A stretch of 64,000 nt of DNA from JAKLQR01 sp963753165 (GCA_963753165.1 CAVWBP010000009.1:1-64000); one strand, 5' to 3'. Shown: positions 31,624-40,894, counted from the first letter of the stretch. Notes: generated by a model from the letters alone, not told the origin. Program-made: numbers and translations.

Positions 31624-32585
31624 CTATCTTGTTTTCCTCTGGCAGCTACCTATTCCGGACAGTACTAATGACCCAGCATCATCATTTTGAGTTGGTGTAC
31701 AGAGAATCACTTTTGTTGTATTCATTTCAGTGCAGCGTATGCGAAGATCCATCTTCAATCGACGAAGCGGACTCTCTTGCAGGACAACATCAATCATAAT
31801 CTGATGCGAGAAACACCCTGGGAGGAAGAGGGCCAATGTAGGTTGTCTGGCTTGCAAAAAGTGAGAGCAGTCAATGCCTCGAAGTCTTTGACTGTCTGTT
31901 TGGTTGCAGTAGCGGTCAAGCATAGGATTGGCACGGGAGCTTGCTTACTGACAATGGCTTGTAAAATGGCATCCTTGAACTTGGCAAACTCCAATTGAAA
32001 TTCAAGTCCAAATTGAGCATAGAGGTGACACTCGTCAATGCAAAGAAAGAATGAAAAAGGCTTGTCAACCAGAGATGAAATGGTTGACGTCCATTCAGAC
32101 GACTCAGTGATTTTTTGGGGAGAAGAAGAGAACAGAAAAATGGTCTCATTGGTGTCATCAGGAAGTGATTGAAGCATGCAACAGAGAGCAAGATTGACCG
32201 AGCGACTGTGGTATTCATCCAGGTGGAAGCATTTGATAGGAAGCCCATGAGCAGTGGCAAGGGCCTTGAGCTTTGTACACTGATCCGCACCCAAGCTAAG
32301 AAGGGGTACAATAGTGAGAATAATACCACCTAAGGCAAAGCCAATGGTGTTGCGAACAGCAGACTTGCTGCCACCTGTAGAATGCACAAGGAGAACTGGC
32401 CCAGGTGGATGGTCTGTGGGCGAAGCCTTCATTTGAAGAATGTGGACAATTTCCGCAGTTTGCCATGGATATGGCGGCTTGCAATGCCCCTCTTGAAAAG
32501 AAAGGATAGCAATATCACGTAGGCAATCGAGGAGAGAGAGGGAGGGCTGGGACAGAAGGGACGAGTCGATATTTGGGAGCGACAT
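31624..32585 (-). pseudogene. RecQ-like helicase fragment carried by the transposon
   Basis: Starts at ATG 32,585, only 46 bases inside the right inverted repeat. It reads for 263 residues to a stop at 31,794. Helicase motifs: PYPWQTAEIVHIL (Q-like), LLVHSTGGSKSAVRNT in the Walker A position (the usual GGGKS reads GGSKS), IVPLLSLGADQ, FFLCIDECHLYAQFG (motif II as DECH) and PILCLTATAT (motif III). Near 31,800 the frame shifts; the continuation IMIDVVLQESPLRRLKMDL and NTTKVILCTPTQ resembles the start of the second RecA domain and ends at 31,624. The rest of domain 2 is missing, so the protein is not a working helicase. Similar helicase-like genes are often multiplied in algal and fungal genomes. 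Confidence 0.7.
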
Positions 32586-32630
32586 GGTGAATCACTGTGT
32601 TGCGACTGTGTTGTTGTTTACGGGCGAATG

Positions 32631-32757
32631 AAAAAGTAGATACCCGACCTCCAGTGAACGGGTTATGGGGGGGGCAGCGGTCCGGGGGTCTCTACGAGTT
32701 TATTCGCGCGCTAGCGCGTTACACGTGTAACGTGGTAGAGACCCCCGCTGGGGGGAA
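32631..32757 (-). repeat. Right terminal inverted repeat of the transposon
   Basis: Mirror copy of the left end. It contains two extra palindromes, ACACGTGT and CGCGCTAGCGCG, where the left copy has CACGTGT and GTCGCTTCGCGACGC, so the inner hairpins are kept although their bases differ. Small indels separate the two copies, which suggests the insertion is not brand new. Confidence 0.92.
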
Positions 32758-32938
32758 CAGGCCCATGATCGAAAGGATGTTATTCTTCTCACCGGTTTGC
32801 ATACCATCAGATACACAGTTTTCATACCGGTACGTAGGGATACCGGTACCCCCATTTTGTTCGAAGAGGAGTAATACAAAATAGTATTCTAGTCTCTACA
32901 GTTGCTAAAAATGTAGTTTGCGCTTTAGCGGAGTTTGT

Positions 32939-35900
32939 TCATCCAAACGAGATCTTCGATTGAAGTGAGGAAATTGCGATTGCAAAGGCTTGCACGGCAG
33001 TGAGAGGATGCTGGAAATCCATGGTGAACGAGTGACGCCCTTGAATTCTACCGAACTGAAGCATAATGTGATCCTGATTGCTTCGTTCGCACAACTGGAA
33101 GTTCTTGACAGATGCCACGCTTACGCGGCCTCCAAAGTTCAAGACGAAGGCACCAAGCTCAATGTTCCACCAGGGGGGACGATTTTGAAGAGCCAGGAGT
33201 CCAAAGTCATCCGGGGGCACGTAGTTGTCATCAACACGATCGATGCCGTCGTCATCTGCGTTAACGTTGGGATGGTCGAGGCGCTGCTGAAGCTGCTTGA
33301 AGTGAGTCAGCATCTTGTTCGCAGAACTTGCATCGCCGCAAGATTCAAGGTACCTCATCCATTCGGCACCAGCGACTCCGTTTGGTGACACTTTTGGAAT
33401 GCACACGTCCATGATACGTGGTCGATTCCCCAGAAGATTGGCCGTGTAGGTGATTGCCCCTTCCTCTTCTTCGCAGAACACTGACTGATACAGTTGAGAT
33501 TCAGGAGGGTCGGTTGAGTGTGCAATGGCGCGGCGACTTGTCCTGGAAGAGCGGCCATAGGATAGAACCGGCATCGACATAGTTTTTCTTAAAGGCTTGG
33601 AGCGCGATGGAGATTCCTCGCCCTCCTCAATCGGTTGGGGTTGATCAACGGCATCCGCGCTACGATTTAAGATCGTATTCGAAGACCGACGACGAAACCG
33701 TCTACGACGCCGAGACGCTGACGAAGTTGAGAGATTGTCACCACTTGACACGCCGCTGTCGTAGTCAACGTCGATCTCGCTGTCCGAAGATGGTGATGAT
33801 ATGCGACGAGTCGCTCTTGCGGGGCGCTTCTGTAGAGACTGAGAAAATATTTGAAACTCAGTCCCGATAAAGTTGCTCTGTAAACGGCCCAGCAAACCAT
33901 TGGCCGATTCCCCGCTGGATGACACCATACTGTGATTGGCACCATTTGGGCGCTTCGTAAAGTCCATCTCGGTCTTGTTAATGGCATTGTAGTGGGAGTC
34001 CACGTCACTTTGCTGTGGAATGCGCAGAAAGTAGTTGTTCACACCTTTCTTCGATGATCCTGAAGCGTGTCCATCATGCTGCTTCTTCCCTCTATTCTTC
34101 GCGGTCATGAGGACAGTGTCCTTGCGAGGCTCATTTGTCGGTTCTCGATCTGAGGTGTCGACAGCTGACGAATGCCTTCGGTCGCGAATGAAAAGCCTAT
34201 ATTCGTATGAAGGAAAAAGTCGTCCCTTCATATTCACGCCCTTCTTTTTTGGGTGGATTCTGATGCGCTCAATCTCGCACTGAACGATGCCAATCGCCTT
34301 GGGGCATGGCTTGGTTAGAAATTTCTCAAGGCGCGACAGGCGTGGCACTGCTGTGTATCGATCATAATAATGAATGTTTGCAGTCGTTGGCAAGAATTCA
34401 TCCCAAAAGTCCAGCAGACACTCTTCAAATGCGTCATTGTCAAGATCTACCAACAAAGCATCAAGGCGGCGCTGGTAGGTGGCAAATCGAGACCGTAAAT
34501 GACTCCTTAGTTCGCTGGCCCCTTCCCGTGCGTCAGAAGTTTGCAAAGCAACAACTGAAGAGGAGCTATACATCTCAAGATCCACATTGCTCAATACCGT
34601 ATGCTCGGTCCTCTGTGGGGTCTCTGGAAGCGCGTTGCGATTAACCTGCAACGTTGGAGGCGTCAGTATCTGAGGCTCGAAGTGAGTGGGCGTTTGGAAC
34701 TGCCCTGGGATTGTGCCCATCAAAGGCGGATCATGCTGTGCGACCAAGTCGTCGCCTTCTCTGTATTCGTCATCGTTGACGAAGCTGCCATCGAGTGCGA
34801 AGCGTTGAGGTGTAGTGGCATTCGGTGTCCCCTGTTCAGAAGGTGGCGGCGTTGGAATAGGGGGCACAACGCGCGATGCAGATGTGACGGGCTCGTGCGG
34901 CAGGTCTTCATGGAGTTCCGAAGCTTGAAGGCGTACAGGAGGCGTCTCGTGCGAAACTTCAGTTAGAGGTTTGACAATGGAGGATAGCACAGGTCTTGCT
35001 ATGAGTGGATGATAGAAGTCAGCTGCCAGACTAACAGGAGCTGTCAGCATAGCACCACTTTCGTCATCTACGCTCGGACGTCCGAGCAAATGCTGATCGG
35101 CGAGGTGGCGATGTACCCGAATAAGAAGCCTGGGCGCATGTGCGTCGGAATAAGAACTCGATGCAGATTGCGCTAAGCTGCTTCGTTGTCCTTCTTGAGA
35201 CTGGCCATCAGCGGGCCGGAAGGTGGGGAATCGTGTGGGAACTCCCAGTCCTGCCCGAGCCTGCCCCAGGACAGGTGGCAGCGGTCCAAACGACGTTCGC
35301 CCGTTCAACAATGATCGTCGGCTGCGGCCTGCTTCCCCCGAGTCGTCGGATCTGTGATGGTGCCAGAAAAGGCATTTCTCCTCTAGATAGGTCAGGTCCG
35401 GGCTGCTAAAGCCATCATTCATCCTCGCATCGTACCGATCCGAGTAGAATCGATCGACTGCGCGATTTCTCGTGGGCTCCTCGCCCTGCAACTCTTCATT
35501 GACTGGGTCACTTGTTTCCGATGTGTCTTCCATCTCTCTCGCTTCGATTCCCATCCTCCAGGTTAATGTGTGATAAGAATGTCCTAAGGAGCGCGGGTAG
35601 ATGGGAACGCCAGCCTCCGTGTATAGAGCCGATAGTTCTCGGGCGTCTGCGTGTTGGCCAAGTTTCTGTTCACGAGCAACCATGACAGATAGATCCGTTA
35701 GTAAGAATATTCAAGGTGGGATAGAGACCAAAATTATCACCTTCTCCCATAGTCAGGGACTTACCCATGCGGCTATGACCTCCGTGGCACACCGAAAGCC
35801 GTGCATGCGAACGCGGCGAAATACTTGATTGCACACTCGGTTAGTTCCCTTGTTTGCCTGTCCAAAACGCGACCAATCTTCAGGTCTCAGAAAAGACGCA

Positions 35901-36373
35901 ATGCAGTGCAAGGAATCGATTGAAAGCGCGCAGAGTATCAAAGGAAGACTTTCGGAAGTGCGCGATCGAGGTTGCCCGAGAACAGTTGAATCTCTCATAA
36001 CGGGCAATGCTTCCAAGATACCGCTATCGCTGCTCGCTCCCACATCATTCTTTGGAGAGGTCGACATGGTAACAGTGGGGACGTTCTCTCCGCTTGAACT
36101 GCCCTGAGCAACGCGTGTTGCGAGTGGCGTGCCGTGGTCCATTGCTGCAGCAGCCGTGGCAGTAGCGTTGCCGTCATGCATATTCCCTGCATCGAAAAAA
36201 ATAGATACCCCTGTGGCCCCCGTAGGATTTGTACCAGGAGCTGCTGCTGGATCACGATTGCCGTGCGCCGTGACAGGAACGTCAAGCTCGGGCGTCGTGT
36301 CCGCTGTTGCCACGGCCGTGTCAGCCGTCATTTCCTGGATTCTATCGTCAACGTTAGCGCCCTCTGTCCCCAT
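32939..36373 (-). CDS. F-box and Tubby domain protein
   Basis: A 1,111-residue protein from two exons, 35765-36373 and 32939-35665, with a 99-base GTAAGT...ACAG intron in phase 0. Exon 1 ends in an F-box (LPLILCALSIDSLHCIASFLRPEDWSRFGQANKGTNRVCNQVFRRVRMHGFRCATEVIAAW), the Skp1-binding module of SCF ubiquitin ligases. About 450 residues of disordered sequence follow. The C-terminal half is a Tubby domain interrupted by disordered insertions: LTKPCPKAIGIVQCEIERIRI, SYEYRLFIRD, TVLMTAKNRGKKQ, NYFLRI, LLGRLQSNFIGTEFQIF, ENRPR-like NRPRIMDVCIPKV, and the very conserved end LQNRPPWWNIELGAFVLNFGGRVSVASVKNFQL ... IMLQFGRI ... FTMDF ... PLTAVQAFAIAISSLQSK. Tubby domains bind phosphoinositides at membranes. 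Plant Tubby-like proteins also pair an F-box with Tubby, but with little between them. Confidence 0.88.
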
Positions 36374-36551
36374 AGCCTAAGGCTCTTCCTTCACTGCGTG
36401 CTACTGTGCCGATTTAGCCTTTATCGTCAGCGTAAGATTGACGTGCTCAACGCAGGGCGCTCGAAAAAACACAGGTGTTTCGAAAATTATTTTGTGCTGC
36501 GACATTTTCTACGGGACACACAGTATTATTTCTACGAACAGAGTTTAGGAT

Positions 36552-36565
36552 ATGTGACGTCACAT
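36552..36565. promoter_or_regulatory. Palindromic TGACGTCA site (bZIP type)
   Basis: A 14-base perfect palindrome, ATGTGACGTCACAT, about 180 bases upstream of the F-box-Tubby start and 360 upstream of the other gene. TGACGT is the binding site of aureochrome blue-light receptors of stramenopiles, and the same core serves as the CO2/cAMP-responsive element in diatom carbonic anhydrase promoters. Function here is inference from the motif and its position. Confidence 0.5.
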
Positions 36566-36615
36566 TGAAAATTTCAGATTGGATGTTAACGGTAGTTTTT
36601 GACGGTTATAAATTA

Positions 36616-36621
36616 ACGTCA
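36616..36621 (+). promoter_or_regulatory. Second ACGTCA half-site
   Basis: ACGTCA within TTAACGTCATTAA, 54 bases from the palindrome. Paired TGACGT/ACGTCA elements a few tens of bases apart are the arrangement described for diatom CO2-responsive promoters. A six-base site alone is expected by chance about once per 2 kb on both strands, so the weight lies in the pairing. Confidence 0.35.
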
Positions 36622-36922
36622 TTAAACCGTTTGTTTCCCAAGTCTTTTAAGTGAGCACATGAAAAGCCATTAAATAAGTACAGAAACCAAATCCCGCCAT
36701 TTTGTCTCTCCCTGAACAAACCGGTGTCACAAGAGGTCTCCATAATCAAATAAAAACAGCACGTGCCACAAAACACAAAACTAAGTTCTCATCAAAGTCT
36801 CAAGTTGTTGTGTCGATTCAATACCACGGTACTGTAAGAAGAAGGAATAGAGCATCATCATCCTCATTATTTCACACAGAAAGCGCCACCACAAACTAAA
36901 AGGGTTGCATCAGTTCGCCACA

Positions 36923-38254
36923 ATGGTTACGTCGTCTGAAGACGGCTCTAGGGCGCAAAGAATGATTGGGAAAGAGATTGATACTGCCAAGGGTCATGAA
37001 ACGCAAATGCAGGCCCGCATTGCGAAGTCCCGCTCTGATGAGGTCGTGCCCGGGAAGCGCAGAGTAAGCGTTGGCACACTATCGACCGAGCTGGTTGGCA
37101 CAAGTGGTTCTTCTGAACAGACTCACGACACGCAGAAAGAGGACGACGCTTCCGTGGGGTCCTTCTCAACTCTGCTTTCCGAATCTTCAAGTGAAGACGA
37201 AGAGTCTATCGATTCCCGAGAATGCAATCTCGAAGAGCTGCAGCGGGAGTTCATGCGACGGGACAAGCTGCTGGAGAGGCTATCGGAGGGAATGGCTCGG
37301 TCGTACGTTCGGGTCATGAAACAAAACGAGGAGGCTGTGCGCAAGCTCAAACTGCAACGCCTGGGGCAAGAGGGGGGAAGCAACCACCAGAAGGTCTCGA
37401 GCATTACCCAACCGCATCCTTCTGCGACGATAGAAGTGGATGCTGATGGAGCGGCGACCATCAATGAGACACAAGTCGCATCATCGCTGGAAAGAATGCG
37501 TCATGCATTTATTTTCGACGCACAGAATTCACTTCCGGGATGGGCGATCATCATCCTCTACTGCGTTCTTCATTCTTCGTGCAATTATCTTGTTGAGACG
37601 GTCAGCATAGCTCTTACAAAGCACTACGCGAACCAAAACGTTGTCGAGGTCTGTTGCGTCATCATAGCTCTTGTCATGTTACGAATGTCTGGCGGTCTTT
37701 GGGACTGGCTCAGCGATGAGAAATATGAACGTGTCAAGTTTGATGCTCACAATCGGCTGCGCCTTGGAAGTTTGGATGCACGCATTCACCGCTGGTTTCG
37801 CCGCCGCCCTAACCTACAAACCTTGATGAATATTGTTGCATTCTATTTAATCTATGGTTCTGTCTGCCAGCTGCATGACCGCTGTTTGCATGCCTTTGAA
37901 AAACGGCACGTGATTTTTCGAGATCTTCCCAGTGTGAAGCAAGGGATCTTGACACATGTGAGCGAGCGGATTGCAGAAGGGCTCCCAGAGGAGATTGTCG
38001 AACAACATCTTGCCGAGTCGACTTGCGTTGATCTTGCTGCCTTGAACTTGGGTGAGCTTCACGAGAACCTTACACAGGCGGATGACGATTATTTGGCTTC
38101 ACAGCTATCGGCATTCGCTTACGCAGAATTCATGGGTATGATCGACGCTCCGTTTGTCGGTGAATGGGAAATCAACACATTTTACTTCGCATCGGTGGTT
38201 GTGGCTGTGGTTTTACTGAAGAAGCTGGGACACTCCACTTCTGGAATATTTTGA
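36923..38254 (+). CDS. Membrane protein, unknown
   Basis: A 443-residue protein from ATG 36,923 (MVTSSEDGSRAQ). The first 190 residues are polar and acidic, with SSSEDEESIDS and a coiled coil (LEELQREFMRRDKLLERLSEGMARSYVRVMKQNEEAVRKL). Four hydrophobic stretches follow: WAIIILYCVLHSSCNYLVE, VVEVCCVIIALVMLRM, LQTLMNIVAFYLIYGSV and, at the C-terminus, FYFASVVVAVVLL. The loop before the last segment is long and amphipathic. I do not recognise the family. One uninterrupted exon is enough. It is divergently paired with the F-box-Tubby gene. Confidence 0.65.
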   Translation: MVTSSEDGSRAQRMIGKEIDTAKGHETQMQARIAKSRSDEVVPGKRRVSVGTLSTELVGTSGSSEQTHDTQKEDDASVGSFSTLLSESSSEDEESIDSRECNLEELQREFMRRDKLLERLSEGMARSYVRVMKQNEEAVRKLKLQRLGQEGGSNHQKVSSITQPHPSATIEVDADGAATINETQVASSLERMRHAFIFDAQNSLPGWAIIILYCVLHSSCNYLVETVSIALTKHYANQNVVEVCCVIIALVMLRMSGGLWDWLSDEKYERVKFDAHNRLRLGSLDARIHRWFRRRPNLQTLMNIVAFYLIYGSVCQLHDRCLHAFEKRHVIFRDLPSVKQGILTHVSERIAEGLPEEIVEQHLAESTCVDLAALNLGELHENLTQADDDYLASQLSAFAYAEFMGMIDAPFVGEWEINTFYFASVVVAVVLLKKLGHSTSGIF

Positions 38255-38932
38255 ACCATGTCTCATTCTCGGGTCCTATCCTGTTGTTCATAATTTCGAA
38301 CGATGCGATCAGTGCGTGCGAAAGAAAGAGAGAAAAAGGCGAAGGTTCATGCTTCACGACAATACATGTTATTTTATTATTGAACTCCTTTATCTGATTT
38401 CTGGTTTTATTCCGATGCGGCCGCTGTATTCGAAAAGCAAAGCGTGATACTGGGGCCCCTGTTTTAGACTTTGGGGTTACGACGCTAACTATGGATACTG
38501 TGTAAAACAACTGGAAAACTTATCTGGGTTCGCAGTGGCGTTTGTGTCTATTACTCCCCAACGTTTCAATCAATACTATCCTCTATTACTAACTAGGTTT
38601 TTTCTTTGAGATGCACGTTGGGGAGTGCTGTGGATGTAATGATGGCTGGTGGATGGTGCCCACAGTCGCGATCCGTCGGAGGGAGGAGCTCAGAGCGACA
38701 GGCACAAGCTCAAATCAAAGCATCGAACCACTCCACCAGCTCCACCAGAACGCCAATCCAAATCTGAAATCGCCTCTTTTACAGATAAACAGTGCTGCGA
38801 GGGAGATCTAGATCCAGCTGCAGCTCTCGCCCCGATGAATTCGACTCTATAGTGAGAGTTATAAGACGCTCTGTTACACGCGAAGACAAGGACACCGGAG
38901 GTGCGAGCTTCCTCCCGTGAAAAGTGCTGCCA
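38255..38932. other. Intergenic, no gene seen
   Basis: Follows the membrane protein gene and leads to the next plus-strand gene. Overlapping short frames in 38,611-38,852 lack support. A stretch at 38,805-38,870 has several six-cutter restriction sites and a CTATAGTGAG core, considered and rejected as vector sequence. Confidence 0.4.
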
Positions 38933-39963
38933 ATGTCGTCAGAAGAAGGGTTTCCAGATTACACAGCAAACACAAACGACGCAGGACCCGCCTTGTACGC
39001 TTTCGTCATTGCGTATATCGCCTTGTGCTTGCTACTGCTTGCCCCACTGGTTGTATGGGGACGACAAAAAGCACGACCAGAGCAGAATGCATTCTTTCAA
39101 AGTAATAATGTGACACACAAACCAGATATGATAGGATTGGGGCAGCAACCGGACAGGCAGGACCCTCCATTGCAGGATTCACGTGCACATGCGGAGCTGG
39201 CCCCCGTAGTATCTCGAACTGCACAAGATCCGAAACAAGGCGTGAGGCAAGGCGAACAAGATCCTGCGTCAACAGTCTTTCGTGACGGACAGCCGAAGGT
39301 CAATCAAGACGCGAGCCGAAACCGATCATTTGTGCACAACATCGGAGATGCATTATTCCGTGAAGTAGACAAAGTGAGTAAATCAAGCTGCACATGCGTA
39401 CGTCGTCCGAAATATGCCTCTTAATCAGCCATCAGCTTGCCTCCACAGCATACCTGGAAGACGATCCTGACTTCGTCAAATCGGTGATCTCGGGGTCTAT
39501 TCGTTCTAGAGTTCAGCCTCCACAATCGTTGACTGGTGAACGCTCGACAGTGCCAAGTGCCGCTACAACGTCTAGGCTCTATCAGCCTTCTGTGTCGACT
39601 CGTCTTTTGGATGTGGGCGGAAGGCGACGACAGCACATCAAACGACCGATTGGCCGTGCGGGTATGGTCCATCGTGCTGTTCAGATGGAAGGACAAACTT
39701 GGGCACCCTTGGGACATGATGCGGAGCAGTCTTCGCCTCCACTCATGGCCCAAGATAGGCCAATGTTATCTCTGCCACCACGTGGGGTGAACAGATTTCG
39801 ACCGAGGAAGGCCCGTAGTCGTGGAGGGTCATTCTCAAGTGTTGAAAGTGGATCAAGTTTGCCCTCGGACCCCACCCATAATTTCTCTGGAACTACTGTA
39901 ACGTCCTTTGTAATTTTATACAGGCCTCATATTCATATTGACAAATATCGTGGCAGTTCATAA
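38933..39963 (+). CDS. Single-pass membrane protein, unknown (3' structure uncertain, may be cut by the junction)
   Basis: Starts at ATG 38,933 (MSSEEGFPDYTANTNDAG) with one membrane segment, ALYAFVIAYIALCLLLLAPLVVW, then a long polar tail. A GTGAGT donor lies at 39,374, after FREVDK. An acceptor CACAG ends at 39,448 and is followed by an open frame (YLEDDPDFVKSVISGSIRSRV ... VNRFRPRKARSRGGSF) to 39,963. The donor and acceptor phases do not agree by one base, so either the splice site differs or a base is wrong. Without splicing the first frame ends at 39,424 (163 residues). The downstream end lies where the diatom DNA stops, so the gene may be incomplete. Family unknown. Confidence 0.5.
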
Positions 39964-40009
39964 TATATGAACAGTTAGTTTATGAATTGTGAACTATTTG
40001 TTCACGCCC
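39956..40009. promoter_or_regulatory. Cluster of GTTCA/TGAAC inverted repeats upstream of the MNT gene
   Basis: A perfect palindrome GTTCAT-AATAT-ATGAAC (39,956-39,972) is followed by TTATGAATTGTGAAC and GTTCAC, so GTTCA or TGAAC occurs repeatedly in about 50 bases, ending just before the start codon at 40,017. The adjacent gene encodes a winged-helix protein, so an operator for autoregulation is a natural reading. It also shows that bacterial DNA has begun by about 39,955. Confidence 0.5.
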
Positions 40010-40016
40010 TGTAGAC

Positions 40017-40556
40017 ATGGAAAGCTTATTTTCAACAAGTCAGCGGATAAAAATATTAGAGGCTGTCATTTTCAGGACGGACAGCGTCAGCGTGAATAAT
40101 ATTGCCTCTCAACTCGGTTTAAGCAAAGGGTTGATTTCCAAGTATTTCCAGATTCTTCTTAAGGAACAGATACTAAAAAAGAGGAAAGGCAAATTAGTTG
40201 TAGCTGATAACGCCTCTGTGAAAGCAGTCAAAATACTGCTTAACGTGAGAAGAATAGATACACGAATATTCGGTAAATATCCCTTTGTTAACGCGGTCGG
40301 GTTGTACGGGAGTTGTGCGAGAGGCGAAAACACAGAGGATTCGGATATGGATTTATGGGTGAGGGTCAGGGATGTGAAAGAATCAAAAATTGCCTCTTTG
40401 ACATCTGAAATAAATAAGAAAATAAAGAATGCAAAACTATTCTTTTTGAATGATAAAAAAATAGAGAAACTCAGGAAAGAAGACATAATGTTTTATCATT
40501 CACTATCCTTCGGGTCAATAATTTTATATGGTGATAAGGATGCAGCTTCGGTTTAA
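40017..40556 (+). CDS. MNT-type nucleotidyltransferase with N-terminal winged helix (antitoxin-like)
   Basis: A 179-residue protein. Residues 1-60 form a winged helix-turn-helix (SVNNIASQLGLSKGLISKYFQILLKEQILKKRKGKLVVAD). A minimal nucleotidyltransferase domain follows with its signature GLYGSCARGENTEDSDMDLWV, which matches G-S-x-x-x-G-x-x-x-x-x-S-D-x-D. MNT proteins act with HEPN partners: in studied pairs the MNT enzyme adds AMP to the HEPN RNase and silences it. The helix-turn-helix suggests self-repression through the repeats just upstream. The gene overlaps the start of a HEPN gene, as expected for such a pair. Confidence 0.85.
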   Translation: MESLFSTSQRIKILEAVIFRTDSVSVNNIASQLGLSKGLISKYFQILLKEQILKKRKGKLVVADNASVKAVKILLNVRRIDTRIFGKYPFVNAVGLYGSCARGENTEDSDMDLWVRVRDVKESKIASLTSEINKKIKNAKLFFLNDKKIEKLRKEDIMFYHSLSFGSIILYGDKDAASV

Positions 40557-40842
40557 GGACTGCATAGAGAAAGGTCTATTGAGGAAGATACCGGCCTCGA
40601 TAGACAATGCAGTACGGTCAATAAATAAAGCAGAAAGCTGGCTTAAGGAAGCTGAAAAGTCATTTCAAGGCGAGGCAGACACCACTATCGATACAATTTC
40701 AGGGAAAGATTTCGCCCCTCGCGCAAGGGCGTGGATTTTACTGACATGGATTTTACTGCACTTGACATTCTTATCTGTAGTTGATAACCTAAAAATGAGC
40801 GGTAAGACCGTTGCAGGCTGTTCGGGGTGTTCCCTTCCATAG
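40528..40842 (+). pseudogene. HEPN-domain gene, truncated
   Basis: Begins inside the end of the MNT gene, at ATG 40,528 or more likely at 40,540 (MQLRFKDCIEKGLLRKIP) just after an AAGG. The opening FKDCIEKGLLRKIPASIDNAVRSINKAESWLKEAEKSFQGEAD is the normal start of archaeal-bacterial HEPN proteins. After about residue 55 the similarity stops. The remaining codons (GKDFAPRARAWILL...) look unrelated, and the R-x4-6-H catalytic motif and the last helices are absent. About 90 residues are missing, and there is no room for them before the next gene. The toxin partner therefore looks inactivated by a deletion or replacement, while the MNT gene is intact. Confidence 0.7.
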
Positions 40843-40894
40843 GTTGGCACGAGCCTCGACGCAAGAAGCTTGTAAGGCACGCTCTTTTTTTGTT

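Larger units (their letters stand above)
30592..32767. mobile_element. DNA transposon with long inverted repeats, Mutator-like (non-autonomous)
   Basis: A complete 2,156-base element (30,602-32,757). It is bounded by a perfect 10-base direct repeat CAGGCCCATG at 30,592-30,601 and 32,758-32,767, the target-site duplication. The ends begin TTCCCCCAGCGGGGG on both strands and continue as inverted repeats of about 120-127 bases. Inside is a decayed RecQ-like helicase gene on the minus strand; no transposase is visible. Long inverted repeats with a 9-11 base duplication are the pattern of Mutator-like elements, so a cargo-carrying, non-autonomous MULE is the best fit. The class cannot be fixed without the transposase. 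It inserted in the gap between the RING gene and the Tubby gene. Confidence 0.85.
36374..36922. other. Shared divergent promoter region
   Basis: A 549-base gap between the start codons of the F-box-Tubby gene (minus) and the membrane protein gene (plus). It holds the two ACGTCA-type sites listed separately and no coding sequence. Confidence 0.6.

Noticed and set aside
38805..38875. Stretch with clustered restriction-like hexamers and CTATAGTGAG, resembling the reverse of a T7 promoter and a polylinker
   Set aside because: Only ten bases match the T7 promoter and the next eight do not (AGTTATAA instead of TCGTATTA). The hexamers are not in a known polylinker order, so chance is more likely than vector sequence.
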